The position numbers and the translations under genes were made by a program. DNA of 32,930 nucleotides from Myxococcales bacterium (GTDB lineage: Bacteria; Myxococcota_A; Bradymonadia; UBA4248): NCBI GenBank assembly GCA_004554395.1, contig SFMP01000118.1, positions 1 through 32,930 on the forward strand, read 5' to 3'. Below, piece by piece: positions 24,607-32,628 of this stretch. Positions within the stretch are counted from its first letter, which is position 1, and every line of letters begins with the position of its first letter. Below the pieces are notes generated by a model. It was not told where the DNA came from, did not search any database, and was given only the letters and a program-made list of their open reading frames with translations.

Positions 24607-26058
24607 ATGAGCCCAGAGACACATATAAGTCATGGTAAGGTTCTTCAGGTAATTGGTCCTGTCGTCGACGTATCGTTCGAAGGCGAATTGCCGGAGATTT
24701 ATACGGCGCTTCGCGTATCGAATCCGTCGATCAGCGATAAGGCAGGTAATTTGGTGCTCGAAGTCGCGCAGCACATCGGCGAGCACGTCGTTCGCACGAT
24801 TGCCATGGACTCGACCGACGGTCTCGTTCGCGGCATGGCGGTTGAAAATACGGGTCGCGGCATTTCGGTTCCCGTCGGTAAAGAAGTGCTCGGTCGCATT
24901 ATGAACGTCATCGGCGAACCGGTCGACGAACAAGGCGTCGTCGAAGCCAAAGAGCGATGGGAAATCCATCGCCCCGTTCCGTCGTTCGAAGAGCAAGCCG
25001 TATCGGTCGAAAACTTCGAAACGGGTATCAAAGTCGTCGACTTGCTCGCGCCGTATCAAAAGGGCGGTAAAATCGGCTTGTTTGGCGGTGCAGGCGTCGG
25101 CAAAACGGTCTTCCTCATGGAGCTCATCAACAACGTCGCCCTCAAGCACGGCGGTTATTCGGTCTTTACGGGCGTTGGCGAGCGCACGCGCGAAGGCAAC
25201 GACTTGTATTGGGAAATGGTCGAATCGGGCGTCATCAAATTGGGCGAAGATCGCGATAAATCGAAAGTATCGCTCGTCTATGGCCAGATGAACGAACCGC
25301 CTGGGGCACGTGCTCGTGTGGCGCTTTCGGGGCTGACGGTCGCAGAATACTTCCGCGAAGAATTGCATCAAGACGTTTTGCTGTTCATCGACAATATCTT
25401 CCGTTTCACGCAAGCCGGGTCGGAGGTTTCGGCACTTTTGGGTCGTATTCCGAGCGCGGTCGGTTATCAGCCGACGCTAGCGACCGAAATGGGCGAGCTT
25501 CAAGAGCGCATTACGTCGACGAAGAACGGATCGATTACGTCGGTTCAGGCGATTTACGTTCCCGCCGACGACTTGACCGACCCCGCACCTGCGACGACGT
25601 TTGCCCACCTCGATGCCACGACGGTTTTGTCGCGTCAACTCGCCAGCGCCGGTATCTACCCAGCCGTCGATCCGCTCGCCTCGACGAGCTCGCTACTCGA
25701 TCCGCATATCGTGGGCGAAGATCATTATAACGTCGCTCGCGGTGTTCAGTCGACGTTGCAACGCTATTCGGAACTCCAAGATATCATCGCCATTCTCGGC
25801 ATGGATGAGCTCTCGGAAGAAGACCGCCTCACGGTCAATCGCGCCCGTAAGATCCGTTACTTCTTGTCGCAGCCCTTCTTCATGGGCGAGGCATTTACGG
25901 GAATGAAGGGCAAATACGTCGAGCTCAAAGATACGATTCGCAGTTTCAAAGAATTGCTTTCGGGCAAATACGACGATCTTCCCGAAGCCGCCTTCCACAT
26001 GGTCGGCAACATCGACGAAGCCGTCGAGAAGGCGGAATTGCTCCGCAAAGGTGTGTAA
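24607..26058 (+). CDS. atpD: F-type ATP synthase subunit beta
   Basis: I chose the ATG at 24607, preceded by AGCAGGGAG; the frame opens at a TTG at 24568 without a site. The 483-residue product shows P-loop GGAGVGKTV, GERTREGNDLYWEM (catalytic Glu), ALSGLTVAEYFRE, FIDNIFRFTQAGSEVSALLG, VPADDLTDPAPATTFAHLDA and LGMDELSEEDRLTVNRARKI. The DELSEED loop reads DELSEED exactly. This is the catalytic subunit. Epsilon follows 3 nt after the stop. Confidence 0.96.
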   Translation: MSPETHISHGKVLQVIGPVVDVSFEGELPEIYTALRVSNPSISDKAGNLVLEVAQHIGEHVVRTIAMDSTDGLVRGMAVENTGRGISVPVGKEVLGRIMNVIGEPVDEQGVVEAKERWEIHRPVPSFEEQAVSVENFETGIKVVDLLAPYQKGGKIGLFGGAGVGKTVFLMELINNVALKHGGYSVFTGVGERTREGNDLYWEMVESGVIKLGEDRDKSKVSLVYGQMNEPPGARARVALSGLTVAEYFREELHQDVLLFIDNIFRFTQAGSEVSALLGRIPSAVGYQPTLATEMGELQERITSTKNGSITSVQAIYVPADDLTDPAPATTFAHLDATTVLSRQLASAGIYPAVDPLASTSSLLDPHIVGEDHYNVARGVQSTLQRYSELQDIIAILGMDELSEEDRLTVNRARKIRYFLSQPFFMGEAFTGMKGKYVELKDTIRSFKELLSGKYDDLPEAAFHMVGNIDEAVEKAELLRKGV

Positions 26059-26061
26059 CTC

Positions 26062-26592
26062 ATGGCGGAACAAATCGAAGTCAGAATCATCACACCGGCA
26101 CGCGTCGTGTATTCGCGCCCCGTCGATTGCATATCGTTGCCGGGAACGAACGGCATGATGGAAATCTTGCCCGGTCACGTCGCACTGTTTTCGACGATTA
26201 TGCCCGGCGAGTTGACGGTGACGCGCAATGGGAAAAAGGAAGTCTTCGCCTGTGCCGATGGGATCGTCGAAGTCTCGAACGACGTCGTGACATTGCTCGT
26301 CGATTCTGCTCGCGGCAACATGGAAATCGATCCTGTTGCCGAAAAAGCACTGATCGACGAAGCCGAAGACAAACTCAAGAATTTGTCGAACGAAGACGTC
26401 GAGCAGCGTTTTGCCTTTGAATCCCAACTGGCGGCGGCCAAAGCTCGCATCGAAGTCTACGAGCGCACGGCGGGCGAACACGAGGCGACGCACGGGTTTT
26501 CGACCGTCGCAGCTCCCGTCGTCGAGAAGGTCGGAGACCCCAATAAATCGGATAAATCCGATAAATCCGCATCAGCAGACAATCCATCGTAA
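26062..26592 (+). CDS. atpC: F-type ATP synthase subunit epsilon, with long tail
   Basis: Residues 1-90 form the epsilon beta-sandwich (VRIITPARVVYSRPVDCISL, GMMEILPGHVALFSTI, EVFACADGIVEVSNDVVTLL). Residues about 95-140 are the C-terminal helices. A further stretch of about 35 residues ends in a repetitive DPNKSDKSDKSASADNPS tail, so the protein is 176 residues against the usual 130-140. Epsilon binds gamma and can inhibit ATP hydrolysis. The gene starts 3 nt after atpD, the standard arrangement. Confidence 0.93.
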   Translation: MAEQIEVRIITPARVVYSRPVDCISLPGTNGMMEILPGHVALFSTIMPGELTVTRNGKKEVFACADGIVEVSNDVVTLLVDSARGNMEIDPVAEKALIDEAEDKLKNLSNEDVEQRFAFESQLAAAKARIEVYERTAGEHEATHGFSTVAAPVVEKVGDPNKSDKSDKSASADNPS

Positions 26593-26668
26593 TGCCGCGC
26601 ACAGCTAGGCGGTTGTTCCCCGAGGCGCACGGCACAAACGCCGTTGCGCCGTTTCGCATATCACGATA

Positions 26669-27649
26669 ATGACCGATCAAACGAATTCAATCCCCGAACC
26701 TGCGCCCGAACACGACGATTCGCCAGTATCGGAGGCACCGAGCGAGGCCGAAATCGATCGCGAAGAGGCGCGTCTCGACGCTCTCGATGCGACGCCCGAA
26801 AATCGCCGCCGATCGTCAATCATATTGACGGTCGTTGCCGTGCTCTTCATAGGCGTGATGGCTCTCATCGTCACGCATCCGCCGCTCTCGCACGAAAAAC
26901 AACAAAGCAATACGGCAGTCTACCGCGTGATGACCGAAGACGTCGTCGATGGGCCGCAAACGGGCGACGCGCTGAGTTACGCGCCGATCGAATCGCCCGA
27001 AACGTATCACTTATGGATGGAACATAAGTCGCAATTCCAGCACACGACGAGCGTCGAAATCAAAGCCGACGTCATCGTCGACAAACCTTTGCGTTCTGTC
27101 GACTCAGGCGTGACGATTCAACTGGCCGATGTCTTCGCCGAAGTCTACAACAACGGCAATCACGTCGAACTCGCCAGCACTGGAGGCATGCTCGCCGGCG
27201 TTTCACTCTACGCCCGCTTTTTGCCGCAATCGGGCTTGTCGAGCGTCGTTCCCGACGCCAACATCAACCCGCAAGTCGCGCGCGCCCTCTATTCCATCGT
27301 CGACGTCTTGCACTTTGCATGGGTGCCGCTGAGCTCCTACATTACCCCCGACGCCAAATGGACGTTTGTCGACAAAGCCGACCTCATCGAAAACGCCCCC
27401 TATCGCAGGTCTTGTGCCGTCGGCGTCAAACATTGGGATAGCACCAAACAGCGTGCCGAACTCAACGTCACCGTCGGCTTCGTGGCCGGTGGCGCCAACG
27501 ATAAGGGCACAATCGACATCGTCATCGAACGCGGCAAACTCATCTCGGCCGATGGAACTATCGGGCGCGATAGCACAAACACGAGCTCGGATGTGAAGAT
27601 CGAGCATCACGAAGTGACGTTTTCGCTTCATCGAAAAGACGTCGATTAA
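26669..27649 (+). CDS. Single-pass membrane protein of unknown function
   Basis: The 326-residue product has an acidic, Pro-rich cytoplasmic N-terminus (about 1-48), one transmembrane helix (IILTVVAVLFIGVMALIVTH, about 51-70) preceded by RRRSS, and an extracytoplasmic domain of about 250 residues. The domain looks beta-rich (VEIKADVIVDKPLRSVDSGV, WTFVDKADLIENAPYRRSCA). I recognise no family. It begins 76 nt after atpC and may be co-transcribed with it. Codon use is similar to atpC. A terminator-like hairpin follows at 27786-27836. Confidence 0.75.
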   Translation: MTDQTNSIPEPAPEHDDSPVSEAPSEAEIDREEARLDALDATPENRRRSSIILTVVAVLFIGVMALIVTHPPLSHEKQQSNTAVYRVMTEDVVDGPQTGDALSYAPIESPETYHLWMEHKSQFQHTTSVEIKADVIVDKPLRSVDSGVTIQLADVFAEVYNNGNHVELASTGGMLAGVSLYARFLPQSGLSSVVPDANINPQVARALYSIVDVLHFAWVPLSSYITPDAKWTFVDKADLIENAPYRRSCAVGVKHWDSTKQRAELNVTVGFVAGGANDKGTIDIVIERGKLISADGTIGRDSTNTSSDVKIEHHEVTFSLHRKDVD

Positions 27650-27681
27650 TCGTTTTCAATATTTTTGATTTTTGTTTTCGT

Positions 27682-27830
27682 CGCCTATTGGCATTGGCCA
27701 ATACGGCGCCGCCTACGCCTATTTCGCCCTTTGGGCTCAATACGGCTTCGTTGCCCGGCTATTGCTAGCGCAATACGCCGGGCTTGCCGTGCTATGCGCC
27801 GTCGTCTTCGACTCGGCGCATACGCACGGC
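27682..27830. repeat. Cluster of four bulged TAT/ATAC hairpins
   Basis: Copies lie at 27682-27708 (CGCC-TATTGGC / GCCAATA-C-GGCG), 27717-27746, 27753-27783 (GCCCGGC-TATTGC / GCAATA-C-GCCGGGC, both stems perfect) and 27786-27830 (GCCGTGC-TATGCGCCG / CGGCGCATA-C-GCACGGC). All are in the orientation with the extra base on the 3' arm. Stem sequences differ completely between copies but pair within each, which is strong evidence for a selected structure. Confidence 0.88.
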
Positions 27831-27836
27831 TTTTTT
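27786..27836 (+). terminator. Rho-independent terminator made from a bulged hairpin
   Basis: The last hairpin of the cluster has a 16-bp stem with one bulge and is followed by TTTTTT (27831-27836). It lies 137 nt after the membrane-protein stop and before the lipoprotein promoter, so it probably ends the upstream transcript. Confidence 0.7.
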
Positions 27837-27905
27837 AGCGCCGCGTCGTGCCTTAAATATGGGCTCAAGTACGCGTTAAGGTGTGAAAAATAGCGCCGTT
27901 GCGTG

Positions 27906-27934
27906 TTGAATATATGGCTTAAAAAGGTTATAAG
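27906..27934 (+). promoter_or_regulatory. Promoter of the VWA lipoprotein gene
   Basis: TTGAAT (27906-27911) and TATAAG (27929-27934) are separated by 17 nt. The start of transcription would fall near 27941, which rules out an upstream in-frame start at 27903 and supports the start at 28011. Confidence 0.65.
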
Positions 27935-28010
27935 GCGCCTAGCTTGGAATAGTTTTCGAGTGAGACGTCTGTATAGGGCGTATCGTATGATGCACAGATT
28001 GGAGGTAGGA

Positions 28011-30974
28011 ATGAATAACCGTAAGTTGATGTTTTCGTTGGCTGCGCTCGTCGTGGCTGGTGTAGGGCTGGCTGGCTGTGACGACAGCAGCTCGAGCAGT
28101 GGCGGCAGTGGCAAGCCCGGTGCCGTAGCATGTGGCGATGTTGCCGAGTGCGTCGAAGGCTATTGTCAAGATGGCGTGTGCACGCAAACGTGCGACGAGA
28201 TCGGTGGATGCAGTGACGAAGCGCGTTGCAACGACGTCGCAACATGCCACAAAGATAAGACGTGTAAAGACGTCGGAACGTGCACGTATGAATGCGGCAA
28301 GACGGCAAACAGTTGCCAATGGGCAGTGTGCGCGTCGCACGTGCGTTGCGCAAATTCTCAAACGTGTGAGAAAGACAAACTCGATCCGTATGGCGATTTC
28401 GACGGCGACGGCATCCTCAACCACATCGAATTGAACTCGTCGATTCTCGATCCCTGTAGTGCCGACACCGACGGCGATACGATTCCCGATAACCTCGAAG
28501 ACTTGAACGGCAATGGTATCTTTGAGCCGTGGCTAGGTGAGACCGATCCGAACGATTCCAACAGCAAACCGACGACCGAAGGCGTCGGCCTTATCAACTC
28601 GGTTTGTTCGATGGATGCTCAAGGAACGGTAACGACCGAGACGATGAAGACGTTTAACATCGCCGTTCCCAAGGGCATAGGCGGTGCCGACATGGTCAAG
28701 ACCGAAGCGACAGATGACATCGTTCGCTACGACGATAAGGGTGGCATTGCGATGGTTTTCGGTAGCACGGGCGGCAATTCTTTCACGGCCAAGACGCTTT
28801 TCAAAAGTGCCCAAGAATACGAAAGCCAAGCCATCGTATCGTTCGTCGAAGCGTCGAACTTTACGAGTGCAGTACCGCTAACATCGTGGAAAGAAACGGG
28901 ATATCTCAAGGGATACGATGCATCGCGACTCCAAGTCGTTCCCGACCACGAAGTATCGCGTTACATCTATCGCGTTTCGCTTCAAGCAGGGACATCGATT
29001 CAAAAGCTCCGCGATGCCATCGCCAATGCGCTCAATTTGACGGATGCGACAATCGCTGCCTCGGCCGATGTCACGACGTGCGAGCCCGATGGAGGTGATG
29101 TATCGAGTGCGACGGTTTATATGGCACGATCGACGTATCAAGAGAACGGCAAATCGATTACCGTCTATAGCGTTGCCGTGGCTTGCTCCGAAAAAGCGAA
29201 TGACAACGTGGTGAATGCGCGCATGACCGATATCATGACGGGCACGCACGTGGCGCCGATTGGCTTGGATTCGGCGACGCGTGGTTACAATGTCTTGAAT
29301 ACGATCAAATGCCAACAGGCAGACTTTGGCGATTCGTCGTCGAAAGTCGACTTCATTTGGGTCGTCGATAACTCTGGGTCGATGGAAGACGAATTGGACA
29401 ACTTAGCCGAAACGGCTGCAACGTTTATGAATAAGTTGAAGAGATCGAAGATCGACTATCGCATCGGCGTCGCAGGCACCGACTCCTATGTCCTCGACGA
29501 ATGGATTTACGAGGAAGGCAAAGGCTTGGGCGATAAAAATGGCTGGCATATCAATCCGTTCACATCCAATAGTGGCGAGGAGTATCCCAATGAACTCGTC
29601 AATCCCAGTGCATATTATACGTATTCTGGTTTGCGCAAACCTTTCGTTCAAAAGAACGCGATGATGACTCCAGCCCAGGCGCAGGGACATATGACGCTTC
29701 CGACGTGTGCTGATACCCAGTTTGCTTGCTTGGTCAAGGCCGTTTCTGGTGGTACCTGCAATAAAGGTAAAGGGAAGAACTTGTGTGGTCTAGGGCACGA
29801 AGACGGCCTCAAGAGCGGTTTGATCGTCCTCGATCGCTTGTCGCTCGACGTCTCAAAGCCATACGAAGAATACGAAAAGGTCGCAACCGAAGCCGATTTC
29901 CCCGAGATCGATAAGGAAGCTGAAGGTGGTGCGGAGGCGCTCAAAAAGGCTGTCGATGAAGAAAATGCGAAGCGAAAAGAGCAACGCAGAAAGTCGAATA
30001 GCATCTTCGATCGCAGTAATGCTCATTCGAAGACATGTAAGTCTGCCGAGGATTTAGCACAACCTGCTTGCCAGCAAGCCCTTGCTGGTCAAATGCTTCG
30101 CGACGATGCGTTGCATTATATCATCTGGGTTTCGGACGAAGAATCGCGTCAATTCAAAGAACCTGTTAGGGAAGGAGATGGTTTGATTGCATCATCAGTG
30201 AACCTTAGGGGGTGTTTGACGGGATATAAGCTCGAGAACAAGGGGTTTGCCGACGAAACCATTACCGAAGAGACGTTTAAGTTCGACAATCCCGATTTGT
30301 CGAAACTCGTGTATTCGATGTATACGGGCTCATACGAGGGTAACGATCCGAACAAGTGCAATCCGTCGATGAAGAATTCGTTCAAAGAAGCGGATGGTAA
30401 GTATATCATTACCGAAGATTCGACGCTCGCCGATATCCACGAACAGAATCCTGCGTTCTACGACATGTTGATGTATTACATCAAAGAGTATCACAAGTAT
30501 GCAGGGCAAGCTGGCGTCGCGGGCTTTGCACTCGTCGGCGATATTGGAAAGGAAAACGGTGGTTTCTGCGCTGAGCTCGGCGACAATCCAGGCGATAAGA
30601 CTGGTGCTAACTACGGTCTAGGCTATATCATGATGGCCAAGTACTTGAGCAAACTCACGCCCGATGGTGCAAACGATGGCAAGGGCGGTGGTTATGCGAG
30701 TATTTGTAGCGAGAACTACAGCGATACGGTTGACGCCATCTTCCAAGACGTTCTCGGGCGCTTGTCGCGCCACGGTTTGGAAGGTTACCCCGTTGCATCG
30801 ACGATTCGCGTCGCCATCGTCAAGCAAGGTAGCGATACGGCTACTGAGTTGACGCGCGGTAAAGACTGGTCGTACGACGCTTCGCAAAATACGATTACGT
30901 TCTCGTACACCAATGGCGAATCGACTGATAAGATCGCGATTTCGTACGTCCTCTGGCAAAAGACCGAAGGTTAA
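28011..30974 (+). CDS. Cys-rich VWA-domain lipoprotein
   Basis: GGAGG lies 5 nt before the spacer to the ATG at 28011, and the 987-residue product begins with a lipoprotein signal ending in a perfect lipobox LAGC. A Ser/Gly linker and a Cys-rich region (about 38-124, 16 or more Cys) follow. Next come thrombospondin-type-3-like calcium repeats (DFDGDGI, DTDGDTIPDN, DLNGNGIFEP, about 129-175), a middle domain, and a VWA domain with MIDAS DNSGS (453-457). The C-terminal part contains a beta domain (TELTRGKDWSYDASQNTITF). It is likely a surface lipoprotein used in adhesion or sensing. Such lipoproteins are common in Myxococcota-like genomes. The product is unrelated in sequence to BatA/BatB beyond the VWA fold. 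Confidence 0.88.
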   Translation: MNNRKLMFSLAALVVAGVGLAGCDDSSSSSGGSGKPGAVACGDVAECVEGYCQDGVCTQTCDEIGGCSDEARCNDVATCHKDKTCKDVGTCTYECGKTANSCQWAVCASHVRCANSQTCEKDKLDPYGDFDGDGILNHIELNSSILDPCSADTDGDTIPDNLEDLNGNGIFEPWLGETDPNDSNSKPTTEGVGLINSVCSMDAQGTVTTETMKTFNIAVPKGIGGADMVKTEATDDIVRYDDKGGIAMVFGSTGGNSFTAKTLFKSAQEYESQAIVSFVEASNFTSAVPLTSWKETGYLKGYDASRLQVVPDHEVSRYIYRVSLQAGTSIQKLRDAIANALNLTDATIAASADVTTCEPDGGDVSSATVYMARSTYQENGKSITVYSVAVACSEKANDNVVNARMTDIMTGTHVAPIGLDSATRGYNVLNTIKCQQADFGDSSSKVDFIWVVDNSGSMEDELDNLAETAATFMNKLKRSKIDYRIGVAGTDSYVLDEWIYEEGKGLGDKNGWHINPFTSNSGEEYPNELVNPSAYYTYSGLRKPFVQKNAMMTPAQAQGHMTLPTCADTQFACLVKAVSGGTCNKGKGKNLCGLGHEDGLKSGLIVLDRLSLDVSKPYEEYEKVATEADFPEIDKEAEGGAEALKKAVDEENAKRKEQRRKSNSIFDRSNAHSKTCKSAEDLAQPACQQALAGQMLRDDALHYIIWVSDEESRQFKEPVREGDGLIASSVNLRGCLTGYKLENKGFADETITEETFKFDNPDLSKLVYSMYTGSYEGNDPNKCNPSMKNSFKEADGKYIITEDSTLADIHEQNPAFYDMLMYYIKEYHKYAGQAGVAGFALVGDIGKENGGFCAELGDNPGDKTGANYGLGYIMMAKYLSKLTPDGANDGKGGGYASICSENYSDTVDAIFQDVLGRLSRHGLEGYPVASTIRVAIVKQGSDTATELTRGKDWSYDASQNTITFSYTNGESTDKIAISYVLWQKTEG

Positions 30975-30997
30975 TCGGAAACACATCATTGCCTAGA

Positions 30998-31292
30998 AGC
31001 CGCCCGCTCGGGCGGCTTTTTTGCCATGGCGTGCGATTCACCATTTGCATCGCATGGAGCGCGATTGCTAATAGCTGCCCGCTTGGGCGGCTTTTTTTGC
31101 CACCGCATGCGATTCACCATTTAGATCGCATGGAGCGCGATTGCTAGTAGCCGCCCGCTCGGGCGGCTTTTTTTGCCACCGCATGCGATTCACCATTTGC
31201 ATCGCATGGAGCGCGATTGCTAAAAGCCGCCCGCTCGGGCGGCTTTTTTTGCCACCGCATGCGATTCACCATTTAGATCGCATGGAGCGCGG
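30998..31292 (+). terminator. Tandem array of four terminator units (75-76 bp period)
   Basis: Four units start at 30998, 31073, 31149 and 31225. Each has a terminator hairpin AGCCGCCC-GCTC-GGGCGGCT (AGCTGCCC-GCTT-GGGCGGCT in the second) followed by 6-7 T, then a second hairpin. Copies 2-4 of the second hairpin read CATGCGAT / ATCGCATG with an 11-nt loop. Loops alternate TTTGC, TTTAG, TTTGC, TTTAG. The first copy alone would end the lipoprotein transcript, 24 nt after its stop. The T tracts are only on the plus strand, so the array stops transcription in one direction. Confidence 0.9.
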
Positions 31293-31308
31293 ATTATGGT
31301 TTAATCAT

Positions 31309-31337
31309 TTGAAGCAATGGGCTCGAGATGGTATGAT
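31309..31337 (+). promoter_or_regulatory. Promoter of the ATP-grasp gene
   Basis: TTGAAG (31309-31314) and TATGAT (31332-31337) are separated by 17 nt, directly downstream of the terminator array. Transcription would start near 31344, so the coding start must be downstream of that, in agreement with 31431. Confidence 0.65.
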
Positions 31338-31430
31338 GTAGGTGTTTTATCGCCAGAGACCGCGAGGCGTCTTTGGCGTTTGTGTTTTAACGTCCTGCAG
31401 AAGGGCGTCGTTCTAAAAAAGGTTGTTCCG

Positions 31431-32582
31431 ATGAATGTCATCATCCTCTCACCGCACTATCCCCCAAATCAGATCAATTATGCGCGCGCTGTGAAGCGCC
31501 ACGGCGATGTAGCCATAGGTATAGGCGATAGTGCTTCGATTAGCGATGAATTGCGCAGTGTGCTCGATGAATACGTCTATATTGCCGATATGACGCAATA
31601 CGATACGATGCTTCGCTCGGTAGGTTATTTGACGTCGAAATATGGCAAGATCGATCGCATCGATTCGCAGAATGAATTTTGGCTTGGCATTGAATCGCAG
31701 TTGCGCGAAGATTTTAATATCACAGGTCAGAAGCCGGCGCAGACCGATATCAATCGTAGCAAGGTTGGAATGAAACGCGTGGCACAGTCGGCGGGTTTGC
31801 CCGTGGCTCGTGGCGTCGAGGTCGAATCGCTCGAACAACTGCGTCAATTCATTGGCGAAGTTGGTTTGCCCGTCGTCGTGAAACCCGTCGTCGGCGTTGG
31901 GGCGGCAGCGACGTATTGTATATCGCACGAAGATGAAATCGAATCGACATATCATAAAATTCATGGTCGTTATATATGCGAAGAATATATTCGTGGATCG
32001 ATTGTGACATTCGATGGATTTGTCGATCGCCATGGTCACGTCGAATTTCAAACATCACATGAATATAATTCTGGCGTGATGGAGTGCGTGAACGCAGGAC
32101 GTTCGATATATTATTATAATGTTACAGATATCGATCCAGCATTGATTGAACTTGGTCATCGTTGTATCGAAGCTTTTGGTGTCCGCGAGAGATTTTTCCA
32201 TATCGAATGGTTCCGCGTGTCGGAGCATGAATATTGCTTCCTCGAAATCAACGTTCGCCCGCCTGGGTTATATACGATCGATATGATGAATTATTCTGCC
32301 GATATCGATTTATATGAAATGTGGGCGGCATCGTTCCACGATGAGTATCCATACCGCGACAATCGATTGATCTATAGTGTGGGTTTTGCGGGTCGTCGTT
32401 CAAATGAAGTCTTCAAATATTCAAACGAAGAAATCATACAAATGTATGGCAATGAGATTATCGAACATGCTCCGGTGCCGGGAGCGTTTTCAGATGCCAT
32501 GGGTGAATATTACTTCATGATACGACATCGAGACGTCGATCGCGTCAGATCGATGTTGAAAGACATACTCGAATTGCGCTAG
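31431..32582 (+). CDS. ATP-grasp carboxylate-amine ligase-like protein
   Basis: The start at 31431 gives 383 residues beginning MNVIILSPHYPPN. An earlier in-frame start at 31317 lies upstream of the predicted transcription start and adds no domain. ATP-grasp features: N-terminal Rossmann-like domain, NRSKVGMKRVAQSAGLPVAR (about 109-128), VGLPVVVKPVVGVGAAATY (about 145-163, the ATP-lysine strand), ICEEYIRG and HIEWF...FLEINVRPPG (metal-binding E and N). Such enzymes join a carboxylate to an amine or thiol through an acyl phosphate. I cannot name the substrate. No biosynthetic partner is adjacent, so it seems to be a single-gene unit. Confidence 0.88.
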   Translation: MNVIILSPHYPPNQINYARAVKRHGDVAIGIGDSASISDELRSVLDEYVYIADMTQYDTMLRSVGYLTSKYGKIDRIDSQNEFWLGIESQLREDFNITGQKPAQTDINRSKVGMKRVAQSAGLPVARGVEVESLEQLRQFIGEVGLPVVVKPVVGVGAAATYCISHEDEIESTYHKIHGRYICEEYIRGSIVTFDGFVDRHGHVEFQTSHEYNSGVMECVNAGRSIYYYNVTDIDPALIELGHRCIEAFGVRERFFHIEWFRVSEHEYCFLEINVRPPGLYTIDMMNYSADIDLYEMWAASFHDEYPYRDNRLIYSVGFAGRRSNEVFKYSNEEIIQMYGNEIIEHAPVPGAFSDAMGEYYFMIRHRDVDRVRSMLKDILELR

Positions 32583-32592
32583 TAGCTAAAAA

Positions 32593-32626
32593 ATCTGCGC
32601 GTATTGCCATTGGCAATAGCGCAGAT
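32593..32626. repeat. Long bulged GTAT/ATA hairpin after the ATP-grasp gene
   Basis: ATCTGCGC-G-TATTGCC / GGCAATA-GCGCAGAT forms a perfect 15-bp stem apart from the single unpaired G. It begins 11 nt after the stop codon. It is preceded by A6, so on the minus strand it would read as a hairpin with T6, a possible terminator for transcription entering from the right. Confidence 0.85.
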
Positions 32627-32628
32627 GC

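Noticed and set aside
27903..28010. Upstream start of the VWA lipoprotein
   Set aside because: It overlaps the promoter at 27906-27934 and would bury the lipoprotein signal; GGAGG supports 28011.
30998..31292. CRISPR array
   Set aside because: The whole 76-bp unit is repeated, with no unique spacers, and each unit contains a terminator hairpin with T-run.
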